A stretch of DNA of 64,000 nt, from positions 5,566 to 69,565 of the forward strand of contig DIYP01000008.1 in the NCBI GenBank assembly GCA_002427735.1. The letters are read 5' to 3'. The position numbers were made by a program, and so were the translations under genes. Origin of the DNA: Flavobacteriales bacterium UBA6051 (GTDB lineage: Bacteria > Bacteroidota > Bacteroidia > Flavobacteriales_D > Crocinitomicaceae). A model generated the notes under the pieces. It had not been told where the DNA came from. It ran no database searches and saw nothing but the letters and a program-made list of their open reading frames with translations. Numbering within the stretch: position 1 is the first letter of the stretch; every line of letters begins with the position of its first letter. Below are positions 16,307 through 24,608 of this stretch, piece after piece.

Positions 16307-17056
16307 CTATTCTGCTTCTTCAGGATTAGGCACCAAGATTCTTCCACAGTGCTCACAAACAATCACTTTCTTTTTTGCCTGAATATCTAGCTGACGCTGA
16401 GGTGGAATCTTATTAAAACACCCACCACAAGAATCTCTGTCTACACGAACAACTGCCAATCCATTTTTAGCACTTGATCTTAGACGCGTATATGCATTTG
16501 ACAGACGATCATCTAACTTTTTCAACGCTGTAGCCGATTTTTTCATCAACTTTTCTTCCTGCGCTTGCGTCTCAGCCACAATCTCATCCAACTCAGCCTT
16601 CTTCGTTTTCAAATCTTCCGCTCTGAAGTTTCTTCGCTCTAAGGCTTCGTCCAACACTTCTTTCTTATTGGCAATCTTCGCTTTTCCTTCTTTAGATTTC
16701 TTTTCGTTCAGCTTGATCTCCAACTCTTGAAATTCAATCTCTTTTGAAAGCGATTCAAACTCACGATTGTTTCGAACATTATTTTGCTGCTCCTTATACT
16801 TCGAAATTGCCGCTTCAGCATCCTTATTCGCATTTTTGCGATCAGAAATTTCCGTTTCTAACGTTTTAACTTCTTCTTGCATTTTTTCAATGCGCGTATC
16901 AAGACCTTGCACTTCGTCTTCCAAATCTTGTACCTCAAGAGGTAGCTCTCCTCTTACCGTTCTGATTCGATCAATTTCAGAATCTATTAATTGAAGACTA
17001 TAAAGACTATCCAGCTTCTCAGCTATCGTTTCTTCTTTTTTTGCAGTCTTTGCCAT
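16307..17056 (-). CDS. Zinc-ribbon coiled-coil protein (C4-type, DUF164-like)
   Basis: 249 residues. A long coiled coil (about 10-195, rich in E, K and heptad leucines, RIEKMQEEVKTLETEI) ends in a C4 zinc ribbon: Cys210 and Cys213 (CGGC) with Cys234 and Cys237 (CEHC). The family is widespread in bacteria and almost always linked to a Nif3-like gene, as here where it starts one base after nif3. Function is not established; nucleic-acid or RNA-enzyme association has been suggested for relatives. Confidence 0.9.
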   Translation of the reverse strand: MAKTAKKEETIAEKLDSLYSLQLIDSEIDRIRTVRGELPLEVQDLEDEVQGLDTRIEKMQEEVKTLETEISDRKNANKDAEAAISKYKEQQNNVRNNREFESLSKEIEFQELEIKLNEKKSKEGKAKIANKKEVLDEALERRNFRAEDLKTKKAELDEIVAETQAQEEKLMKKSATALKKLDDRLSNAYTRLRSSAKNGLAVVRVDRDSCGGCFNKIPPQRQLDIQAKKKVIVCEHCGRILVPNPEEAE

Positions 17057-17057
17057 G

Positions 17058-18152
17058 CTAAAAATAATTTATTGGGTTTGTATTTACCTCCGTTAAACGA
17101 ACCGCAAATTTAGGGAATTTTTTCGTCAAAATATCGACTAAACGCTGCGAAGTGAATTGTTCACTTTCAAAATGCCCGATATCAGCAATAACAATCTGAT
17201 TATCAGCGTCAAAAAAATCGTGATATTTAAAGTCTCCTGTAATGTATATATCTGCTTTGGCACGAATTGCATTCTTCAGTAAAAAACTGCCAGCACCTCC
17301 ACAAAATGCAACACGCTTTATTTTTTGACCTAAAAGTTGCGTATGACGAATCGTTCCACAGCCAAATATTTCTTTTACGATCTTCAGAAACTCTTCTTCA
17401 TCGATTGACTCCGGTAGTTCGCCAATCATCCCAGCACCTTCAGTCTGGTTTTCATTCAACGTCGGATATAATTCATAAGCCACTTCTTCATATGGATGAA
17501 CTGACTTCATTGCCGCTATTACACTTCCTGACACGTGGCTTGATACAAGCACTTCAATGCGTTTTTCCTTTTCGACACTTCTCACCCCTAGTTCACCAAC
17601 AGCTGGCTTCGCTTCATTTACAGGCTTAAAAGAACCATGGCCTGATAATTCAAAACTACATTCTTCGTAATTCCCAATCCTTCCGGCTCCAGCAGCAAAC
17701 ATTGCATTCAATACTTTCTGAGAGGCGGACTCAGGAACAAAGCAAACCAACTTATTGAGAACGTCTTTTTTAGGCGCAAGAATCTTCAGATTCTCGAGTC
17801 CAAGTCGCTGACCTATCTCACGATTCACTCCATTTATATAATTATCAAAATTCGTATGAATGGCATAAATAGCAACATCGTTTTTAATCGCCTTTAGCAA
17901 CGTCCGCTCCACATAGTTTTTACCATTTATCTTCTTTAGGCCTTTAAAAACGATTGGATGATGCGCTATAACCATATTAGCACCCACACTCAACGCCTCA
18001 TCTATTGTTGCTTCTATACAATCCAGACTGACCAACACGCTGCTCACCTCATCTTCAGGATGACCGACAATCAAACCAGAATTATCATACGACTCCTGAC
18101 TCGATAGAGGAGCGAGGCTCTCCAAAAAATGTGTTATCTCTCTAATTTTCAT
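17058..18152 (-). CDS. Nif3-like dinuclear metal-centre protein (YqfO/YbgI family)
   Basis: 364 residues. The metal-binding Nif3 core is split by a central insert. N-terminal half: YDNSGLIVGHPED and AHHPIVFKGLK (His64, His65). Insert (about 125-235) has the PII/CutA-like fold signature NKLVCFVPESASQKVL and HPYEEVAYELYP. C-terminal half: FCGGAGSFL, DIYITGDFKYHDF and DIGHFESEQFT. Homologues are annotated as GTP cyclohydrolase 1 type 2, but the physiological role is unsettled. It lies three bases after the outer membrane barrel gene and precedes the zinc-ribbon gene. Confidence 0.92.
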   Translation of the reverse strand: MKIREITHFLESLAPLSSQESYDNSGLIVGHPEDEVSSVLVSLDCIEATIDEALSVGANMVIAHHPIVFKGLKKINGKNYVERTLLKAIKNDVAIYAIHTNFDNYINGVNREIGQRLGLENLKILAPKKDVLNKLVCFVPESASQKVLNAMFAAGAGRIGNYEECSFELSGHGSFKPVNEAKPAVGELGVRSVEKEKRIEVLVSSHVSGSVIAAMKSVHPYEEVAYELYPTLNENQTEGAGMIGELPESIDEEEFLKIVKEIFGCGTIRHTQLLGQKIKRVAFCGGAGSFLLKNAIRAKADIYITGDFKYHDFFDADNQIVIADIGHFESEQFTSQRLVDILTKKFPKFAVRLTEVNTNPINYF

Positions 18153-18155
18153 AAT

Positions 18156-18896
18156 CTACAAATCCAGAATTAACCCCATATTGAAGCCCAAAGCCCGAGC
18201 ATAGTGTTTATACGAATCGTTTTGCTCATAACTGGAAGTGAGCTGAATGCGATACTCAGGAACAAACAAAAAGGACCAACTTCCTCCTAAATTAATCTGC
18301 GTTCCAATATTCACTACAGCACTCATTACAAAGGGATTGTAGCCACTGCGCAACTTCACCTCTTCGGTTTCCTTAGAGTTATCCGCTCTTGTGTATTCAA
18401 TGTTTTGACGATAACCAACAAACATTTGCGGAACTACACCACCTCCGACTAGAAGCTTAAAAGATTCTCCATAAGTATAATAGAGCTTAACAGGCATTGC
18501 TATATACATGTACTTTGATGTATAGCTGTATGAACTATCAGCTCCCTCAAACGAATATCGCTCACCATTTTGAAGAAAGGCGATTCCTCCCTCCCAAGAC
18601 AGGTGTTTATTGATCTTATTGCGAAAACCTAGTTCGTAAGACCAATGATTCGAATTAAACTCAAACTCACGCTCACCAAGTGGATCACCAAAAAAACCAT
18701 CATTTTCAATTAGCTTTCTCGTGGTGTACGACCAATTTGCAGTGACAAACACCGAAGTGGAATTATCTTTTGTCTTTGCAGCCTCTTCTTTTCGCTCTTT
18801 TTCTTTTTTCTTTTTGGTAGTCTCCTTATTAATCTCCACCTGACCGAATGTGTTTAGCGAAAACGCCAAAAACAATAACCCCAAACAACTCTTCAT
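18156..18896 (-). CDS. Outer membrane beta-barrel protein
   Basis: About 246 residues from the start MKSCLGLLFLAFSLNTFGQ, which gives a clean signal peptide ending at FGQ. A lysine/glutamate-rich linker (about 22-50) is followed by eight to ten amphipathic strands with aromatic ends, for example LYYTYGESFKLLVGGG, and a final strand ending GLILDL. The pattern fits a small PorT/OmpW-like barrel. In-frame ATGs exist at 18903-18905, 18909-18911 and 18929, but these give poorer signal peptides. Ligand unknown. Confidence 0.75.
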   Translation of the reverse strand: MKSCLGLLFLAFSLNTFGQVEINKETTKKKKEKERKEEAAKTKDNSTSVFVTANWSYTTRKLIENDGFFGDPLGEREFEFNSNHWSYELGFRNKINKHLSWEGGIAFLQNGERYSFEGADSSYSYTSKYMYIAMPVKLYYTYGESFKLLVGGGVVPQMFVGYRQNIEYTRADNSKETEEVKLRSGYNPFVMSAVVNIGTQINLGGSWSFLFVPEYRIQLTSSYEQNDSYKHYARALGFNMGLILDL

Positions 18897-18930
18897 GTAT
18901 TTCATATGCATCTTTTCAAATTCTGACAAT

Positions 18931-18963
18931 CAAACCTAATCAAAGTTAAATACAGCTTTCAAA
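18931..18963 (-). promoter_or_regulatory. Promoter for beta-barrel / Nif3 / zinc-ribbon unit
   Basis: Minus strand: TTTG (18960-18963), 21-base spacer, TAGGTTTG (18931-18938). A second exact -7 match, TAACTTTG, lies at 18941-18948. Confidence 0.55.
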
Positions 18964-19071
18964 GGTCGCAATCATCTTGAGGACATTTCCCAGAAAGTAT
19001 TTACACTTCTACCGTTTCAGAAGCGCTTGATTGTTCCAAACAAAGTTAATTTAATTCCCAACTTAAATTTC

Positions 19072-19079
19072 TACTTTTG
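19072..19079 (+). promoter_or_regulatory. -7 box (TACTTTTG) before phosphoglycerol-transferase-like gene
   Basis: Exact TAnnTTTG, ending five bases before the ATG at 19085. No clear -33. Confidence 0.5.
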
Positions 19080-19084
19080 ATAGA

Positions 19085-20995
19085 ATGAACCGAATAAGCG
19101 GAATTATACCCATACATGTTAAAACACTCTTGAAACGATTGGGAATAGCTGTTTTGATGTTATACATCACTCGGTTAATTTTCTTAGCATTCAACAGTGG
19201 AGCATTCCAGAACTTATCGTTCATTGACTTTTTCACTGCGCTTTGGTTTGACATGATAACAGTCGGGCTCTTCTTCCTACCTTATTATATTTTGTTTTTG
19301 ATTCCGCTAAAACTTCACCAAAACAGGGCACACAGAATCTTCTTTAAAGTCTTTTTCCACCTGACAAACAGCCTACTCATTGCACTGAATCTGCTAGATG
19401 TAGAGTACTTTAAATATACAAGCAAACGCTCTACCTACGATCTATTCTCTATGGTAAGCACTGGCAATGATGTAAATCAACTACTTGGATCGTTTATTAA
19501 GGATTTTTGGTTCCTTTTGTTGTTTTTAATAGTGCTCATTGCGATTTCTGAGTTTCTCTATCGCAAGACGGACAGACCACTTAAAAGTCAATTGAAAGAT
19601 GCGAAGCCTTCTTACAAATCACTCATTGTATCCTTTTTTATTTTCGCACCAAGCCTTTTTATTATTGGTCGCGGAGGTTTTAGCTTAATTCCAACGGGAA
19701 TTATTCAAGCCTCTATGTACAGTAACCCAGAAAATACCGCTTTCATCCTAACAACCCCCTTTACGATCATTAAAACAATTGACCAAAAGGGATTAGAAGT
19801 AAAAGAATTTTACGCGAGTGAAATGGAACTGAATCAATTGTTTGACCCCAAAAAAAGCTCTATACCACAAAACATTCTGCCTGATAGCACTAATGTCATG
19901 GTAATTATGCTTGAAAGCTTCGGAACCGAGTTCATTGGTTTTTATCAGAACGGCAAAGGATATACTCCATTTCTGGACTCCCTTATGAATGAGTCACTCT
20001 CATTCAATTACGCATTTGCCAATGGTAAAAAGTCAATTGAAGCAGTGCCAGCCGTAGTCGCCTCGTTACCAACGCTAATGGACAACCCTTACATTTCTTC
20101 ACCCTACGGCAATAATGACATTAACTCGCTACCCAGTATCCTGAAAGGATTTGGCTACGAATCAGCCTTTTTCCATGGTGCGACAAATGGGTCGATGAGT
20201 TTTGATGGATTTGCTGCTATCTGCAAGTATGATCATTATTTCGGTAGAACAGAATACAATAACGAAAAGCATTCAGATATGACCTGGGGCATTCTGGACG
20301 AGTATTTTAATCCATGGACAGCTAAAAAGGCAAGCGAATTGAAAGAACCCTTTTTTGGCACACTTTTCACCCTCTCGTCTCATCATCCTTATTTTATTCC
20401 TGAGCATATGCGAAACAAGGTAAAAGAGGGGCCGCAGAAGATTTGCGCTTCCATTAACTATGGAGATATTGCTCTTCGAAAGTTCTTTGAGGAAGCAAGA
20501 AAGCAACCATGGTATGATAACACGCTGTTTGTAATTCTTGCTGACCACACACCGGCAACAGAAACACGTCTCTACAACATGCGAAGTCATATGTATCGAA
20601 TTCCTATCATGTTCTACCATCCAAACGGAGCAATTGAATCAAAAAGAAGCAATCGCATCTTTCAACAATTGGATATTTTACCTACTATTCTTGACCTTTT
20701 AAACATCGAAACGAACTATTACGCATATGGAAATTCTTACTATCAAGAACCTAATGGTGAGGCAATTACCTACATCGAAGGCACCTACTACTACTTCAAG
20801 GATACGTACATGACCACTTTCACTGATGAAAAGGCACGATTTTTGTATGATTTCACCAGTCAGAACACCTCACAAAATGACTCAATTTCTTTTTATCCGA
20901 AGAAAGTTGAACAGAATGAAAAAAGGTTAAAAGCTATCATTCAACATTACAATGGGGACCTGATCACGAACCAAACAAGAGTGTATGAGAAATAA
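19085..20995 (+). CDS. LTA-synthase-like sulfatase-fold membrane enzyme
   Basis: 636 residues. Five transmembrane segments lie in the first 200 residues (about 22-38, 52-72, 87-104, 141-159, 178-196), then a periplasmic sulfatase/alkaline-phosphatase-fold domain: metal ligand Glu277 in VIMLESFGTEF, likely nucleophile Ser317 in NGKKSIEAVPA, SSHHPYFIPEH, and Asp486-His487 in LADHTPATETR. The architecture is that of LtaS and of phosphoglycerol or phosphoethanolamine transferases. Gram-negative homologues modify envelope glycans or lipids; the substrate here is unknown. It overlaps the lipid kinase gene by 11 bases, which suggests shared phospholipid or diacylglycerol turnover (inference). Confidence 0.85.
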   Translation: MNRISGIIPIHVKTLLKRLGIAVLMLYITRLIFLAFNSGAFQNLSFIDFFTALWFDMITVGLFFLPYYILFLIPLKLHQNRAHRIFFKVFFHLTNSLLIALNLLDVEYFKYTSKRSTYDLFSMVSTGNDVNQLLGSFIKDFWFLLLFLIVLIAISEFLYRKTDRPLKSQLKDAKPSYKSLIVSFFIFAPSLFIIGRGGFSLIPTGIIQASMYSNPENTAFILTTPFTIIKTIDQKGLEVKEFYASEMELNQLFDPKKSSIPQNILPDSTNVMVIMLESFGTEFIGFYQNGKGYTPFLDSLMNESLSFNYAFANGKKSIEAVPAVVASLPTLMDNPYISSPYGNNDINSLPSILKGFGYESAFFHGATNGSMSFDGFAAICKYDHYFGRTEYNNEKHSDMTWGILDEYFNPWTAKKASELKEPFFGTLFTLSSHHPYFIPEHMRNKVKEGPQKICASINYGDIALRKFFEEARKQPWYDNTLFVILADHTPATETRLYNMRSHMYRIPIMFYHPNGAIESKRSNRIFQQLDILPTILDLLNIETNYYAYGNSYYQEPNGEAITYIEGTYYYFKDTYMTTFTDEKARFLYDFTSQNTSQNDSISFYPKKVEQNEKRLKAIIQHYNGDLITNQTRVYEK

Positions 20996-21857
20996 GATCC
21001 GCTTCATCATAAATCCAATTTCAGGAATTGGCAGTAAGAATGATATTCCCAGCCTCATCGAAGAACATCTTGATTTAGATTTGTTCGATTATGATATTGC
21101 AATTACGGAATATAGAAAGCATGCAAAAATCTTAGCCAAGCAATCGGCCATAGAAGGATATGATATTGTATGCGCCGTTGGCGGAGACGGCTCCGTTCAT
21201 GAAGTTGGAACTGCACTTATTGGAACAAAGACAAAATTGGCTATCCTCCCTATTGGTTCGGGAAATGGTTTGGCCAGACACTTAAACATTCCACTTAATC
21301 TCAAGGAAGCTATTGAGTGCATTAACAAAAATCAGTCAATTCAAATGGACACCGTTCTGGTAAATGACAAATCATTTCTTGGTGTTGGGGGCTACGGATT
21401 CGATGCAGTCATTGCGAAAAAGTTTGATACTCATCATAAACGTGGACTCAGAGGCTACATAGGATTGATTATTCGCGAATTCTTTAAATACAATCCGATC
21501 AATGTTTCAATAGACCTTGACGGCAAGGTGAAAACGTTACCTGTAGTACTTTGTACGGTTGCCAACTCATCTCAATTTGGAAATGGGTTCACCATCTCAC
21601 CGAAGTCGGACGTTACTGACGGTAAGTTGGAATTGTTCATTTTAAAACCGTTTTCAATTTGGTCGGCCCCTTCACTCATCTATCGTTTTTTCAGAAAACG
21701 AAGCGATAAATCCAGGTTTGCTGAAATCATCCATTTTAAGAAAGCTAAAATTAAGCTCTCTAAGAAAATTGCTCATTACGATGGTGAGCCATTTGAGGTG
21801 AAAGATGAATTAAACGTAAGCGTTGTTCCCAAAAGTCTTAATATTGTAGTAGGATAA
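20985..21857 (+). CDS. YegS/DAGK-family lipid kinase
   Basis: 290 residues of the diacylglycerol/sphingosine kinase fold. The nucleotide-binding segment VGGDGSVHEVG (GGDG at 66-69) and the LPIGSGNGLAR loop (GSGN at 91-94) are intact, as are the C-terminal KSDVTDGKLELFIL and ISKKIAHYDGEPF-like strand (here LSKKIAHYDGEPF). Likely substrate is diacylglycerol or a related lipid. It overlaps the LTA-synthase-like gene; such enzymes release diacylglycerol, which this kinase could recycle to phosphatidic acid. Confidence 0.9.
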   Translation: MRNKIRFIINPISGIGSKNDIPSLIEEHLDLDLFDYDIAITEYRKHAKILAKQSAIEGYDIVCAVGGDGSVHEVGTALIGTKTKLAILPIGSGNGLARHLNIPLNLKEAIECINKNQSIQMDTVLVNDKSFLGVGGYGFDAVIAKKFDTHHKRGLRGYIGLIIREFFKYNPINVSIDLDGKVKTLPVVLCTVANSSQFGNGFTISPKSDVTDGKLELFILKPFSIWSAPSLIYRFFRKRSDKSRFAEIIHFKKAKIKLSKKIAHYDGEPFEVKDELNVSVVPKSLNIVVG

Positions 21858-21866
21858 TACTATTCT

Positions 21867-22316
21867 ATGCAATTTATTGAACCAACGTTACCCGCCTTTT
21901 TAGCGCATCTTAAAAACTTATCTGCAGACAAGCAACCGCTCTGGGGCAGTATGTCTCCACAGCGAATGGTAGAGCACATTGCCGATGTACTTCATTTATC
22001 AGTCGGAAAATATCAACTGGAACAACTAATCCCTGAAAATAAAGTTGAAAAAGCTCAAGCTTTCCTCAAGACTGAGCATCCAATGCCTAAAAACTTTAAA
22101 GTTCCATTTGCCACGCCGGAAACACCTCTTCGCAACCAAAGTCTGGATGAAGCCATAGAAGAGTTTTCAAATGCATGGAAAACGGCAGAAAAGTTTTTTG
22201 AAGAAAATCCAGGAGTTACAACCCTGCACCCAAGTTTTGGTCAACTAAATTATGATCAATGGCTGCTGCTGCATTCCAAGCACTTCAGTCATCATTTTGA
22301 ACAATTCGGTATTTGA
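21867..22316 (+). CDS. DinB-like protein (DUF1569 type)
   Basis: 149 residues, probably a four-helix bundle of the DinB/YfiT superfamily. Signature: LWGSMSPQRMVEHIADVLH near the N-terminus and HPSFGQLNYDQWLLLHSKHFSHH near the C-terminus (given in part), which could place three histidines at a metal site. Function unknown. It lies nine bases after the lipid kinase and its stop overlaps the next start by one base. Confidence 0.65.
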   Translation: MQFIEPTLPAFLAHLKNLSADKQPLWGSMSPQRMVEHIADVLHLSVGKYQLEQLIPENKVEKAQAFLKTEHPMPKNFKVPFATPETPLRNQSLDEAIEEFSNAWKTAEKFFEENPGVTTLHPSFGQLNYDQWLLLHSKHFSHHFEQFGI

Positions 22317-22486
22317 TGACATACCTACTGCTCTATCCTATCGCACCAGCACTTCTTGTTGGGTACATCGTTTGGTTCTTTCGAAAAAAACAGGGTTTTA
22401 CCTCCAAAACTCAAATTATATCTACCGCAATGGTTGTTTACGCCGGGATTTATTTTCTACTGAAGTTTCTAACAACATCGGATTGA
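22316..22486 (+). CDS. Small two-segment membrane protein (56 residues)
   Basis: A short gene beginning MTYLLLYPIAPALLVGYIVW, with two hydrophobic segments (about 3-22 and 33-52) joined by a basic loop (FRKKQG). The ATG overlaps the stop of the upstream gene (TGATG) and the stop falls 24 bases before the EI24-type gene. Position and composition support translation, although a different overlapping frame (22252-22560) is also open. No family recognised. Confidence 0.55.
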   Translation: MTYLLLYPIAPALLVGYIVWFFRKKQGFTSKTQIISTAMVVYAGIYFLLKFLTTSD

Positions 22487-22510
22487 TTAAATTTGTGAGA
22501 AGCATCTGGA

Positions 22511-23269
22511 ATGAAAGCGATTACTTATCACATCAAGGGGATCTCTGTTACTTTTTCTGAACTGGCAAAAGGGAATTTCTGGTTGTTTTTTATTCCCGGA
22601 GCAGCAATCACTGCCGCATACCTTATCTTTAAGTACGCTTTGGATAGTGCGCTTGGCGCATCGGAGTTATCCAGTGATTACTCTTGGGTTGATTGGATTT
22701 TTGGATGGATCAATTCTGGTGTTTCTGCAGTATTCTCAATTTTCGACTTCATTTTTGAGCAGATCTATATTTTCATCGTATTAACGCTCTTATCACCTTT
22801 CAATACACTTTTAGGCGAAAAACTTGATGGAAAACTTACCGGAAAAAAGTTCGAAGCAAATTTAGCTCGCTTCATTAACGACATTATAAGAATGATTTTT
22901 GTGGTAATCATTGCGCTATTGATGGAAGTCGCCTGCTTAATGATATGGTGGGTCATATCGTTCATGCTTGGACTCGGTATTCTTGACAGTATCGTTTATT
23001 TTGCTATCTCAGCATTCTTCTTCGGTTTTGCTTTTTATGACTTTGCATTGGAGCGTTATGCCACCAAAATTTACGGAACGATCAACTTTGCCTTTAGCTA
23101 TCCGCTTTCGGTATTACTAACCGGCAGTATCTTCCTAAGCATTTATGCCATACCGTATATAGGTATTCCAATTTCACCTGTAATAGCAGTTATGATTTCT
23201 ACTGTAGTCTACCTCTATTTAACCAAGAAATTACCCAAGAACGAATTGAATACAACAACGAATGAGTGA
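22511..23269 (+). CDS. EI24-type (CysZ-like) membrane protein
   Basis: 252 residues with about five to six hydrophobic segments. The start MKAITYHIKGISVTFSELAKGNFWLFFIPG and the central LTLLSPFNTLLGEKLDGKL loop match the EI24/CysZ superfamily (motifs are shortened here: FIPGAAITAAY and LLSPFNTLLGEKLDG). CysZ of E. coli transports sulfate; other EI24 proteins have unknown roles, so the substrate is left open. Its end overlaps the mutase small-subunit gene by eight bases. Confidence 0.75.
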   Translation: MKAITYHIKGISVTFSELAKGNFWLFFIPGAAITAAYLIFKYALDSALGASELSSDYSWVDWIFGWINSGVSAVFSIFDFIFEQIYIFIVLTLLSPFNTLLGEKLDGKLTGKKFEANLARFINDIIRMIFVVIIALLMEVACLMIWWVISFMLGLGILDSIVYFAISAFFFGFAFYDFALERYATKIYGTINFAFSYPLSVLLTGSIFLSIYAIPYIGIPISPVIAVMISTVVYLYLTKKLPKNELNTTTNE

Positions 23270-24608
23270 TTTTTTTACAGAATTCCCGAAAATAAGCAAA
23301 CGTGATTGGGAGGAGAAACTACTTTCCGACCTTAAAGGAAAATCTCCTTCACTTCTCAAGTCAACAGACGAAATAGAGGAGTTAAGCATGGATACATTCC
23401 AGCATGCAGAAGATGCACTCCATCAAGATATAAAACCAGGCGCTGCACCTTTCCTTCGGGGGATGAATAAGTCCAATAACGATTGGGACAATGGTGCGTT
23501 AATCGTTGTTCAGGATGAACGAGAGGCAAATAAAAAAACCTTGCATTTACTTAATGCTGGTGCCAACCTACTTATTTTTGAATCCCACAAGGAAAGCACC
23601 AATTGGACAGAGCTAATAAAAGGCATTCAATTTGAATATATCAAAGCGCAATTTGTAGTTAACTCTATACAACAGTTCAATGAAATTAATGAACTGAACC
23701 TTGGAGGCACTGTTACTTTTAATATTGATTTTTTGGAATCAAATTGGGAACGAGGTGATTTCTTAACTATTGCTGAGAATTTTTCGACAAATCAACGTGC
23801 TTTCTGCAATGTTAATGGTTTTAAAGTTCAACAAGCGGGAGCTACGACATGGCAGGAAATAGCCTTCTGTTTAAATATGGGACACGAATGCCTCCTGGGC
23901 TTGATGCACATGGGCTTCAATATTGATGAAGCAGCAGCTTGTGTCCATTTTGAAATTGGAATTGGAAGCAATTATTTTAATGAAATTGCAAAAATTCGAA
24001 GTTTAAAAATGCTTTGGTCTAAAGTAGTTGGCGCTTATGCACCTGAGCACAACTGTTCTTACAATTGCCAAATCACGGCAGTTATCGGACACTTGAATAA
24101 ATCATTGAAAGATCCTTACACCAACCTCTTGAGACAAACAACAGAGGCTATGTCTGCGATTAGCGCTGGAATTAAAGGCATCGTGATCTTGCCTTATGAC
24201 TTGCACTCTAAAAATGGTGTTTCTGAACTGGCCGAACGAATGGCACTGAACATTTCCTCTATTCTCAAAGAAGAATCTTATTTGGACAAAGTAATCGATC
24301 CAATGGGAGGAAGTTATTCCCTGGAAAAACTAACGGAAGAGATTGGTAAAAAAGCCTGGCAGTTGTTCCAAAAACTTGAATCTAAAGGTGGAATGTTCCA
24401 ATCAGAAGCAATTGATTCATTTAAGCATGATGTTGCGGGGAAAAGAGCACAGCGAATTGAACTAGTCAACGAACAAAAACAAGTACTCATCGGCATCAAT
24501 AAATTTCCGAATATCGACGAAGTTGAAAATAGCTGGAAACTTCCAGAAGCCTATTTAGGGATGCCTCCGTTGGTTTTAGAACTTGCCCATAAAACAGCTG
24601 AAGTATGA
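23262..24608 (+). CDS. mutA: Methylmalonyl-CoA mutase small subunit
   Basis: 448 residues, homologous to the mutase barrel domain but lacking the cobalamin-binding domain, as in the alpha/beta heterodimer of Propionibacterium. Markers: PGAAPFLRGMNKSNNDW, NVNGFKVQQAGATTWQEIAF, and DPMGGSYSLEKLTEEIGKKAW (quoted in part: DPMGGSYSLEKLTEEIG). It serves as the structural, non-catalytic partner of MutB, and its end overlaps mutB by four bases. Together they interconvert succinyl-CoA and (R)-methylmalonyl-CoA. Confidence 0.94.
   Translation: MSDFFTEFPKISKRDWEEKLLSDLKGKSPSLLKSTDEIEELSMDTFQHAEDALHQDIKPGAAPFLRGMNKSNNDWDNGALIVVQDEREANKKTLHLLNAGANLLIFESHKESTNWTELIKGIQFEYIKAQFVVNSIQQFNEINELNLGGTVTFNIDFLESNWERGDFLTIAENFSTNQRAFCNVNGFKVQQAGATTWQEIAFCLNMGHECLLGLMHMGFNIDEAAACVHFEIGIGSNYFNEIAKIRSLKMLWSKVVGAYAPEHNCSYNCQITAVIGHLNKSLKDPYTNLLRQTTEAMSAISAGIKGIVILPYDLHSKNGVSELAERMALNISSILKEESYLDKVIDPMGGSYSLEKLTEEIGKKAWQLFQKLESKGGMFQSEAIDSFKHDVAGKRAQRIELVNEQKQVLIGINKFPNIDEVENSWKLPEAYLGMPPLVLELAHKTAEV

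Noticed and set aside
22252..22560. 102-residue open frame across the DUF1569-EI24 junction
   Set aside because: It overlaps the 3' end of one strong gene and the start of the next, and its product has no coherent features, while the 56-residue frame tiles perfectly between them.
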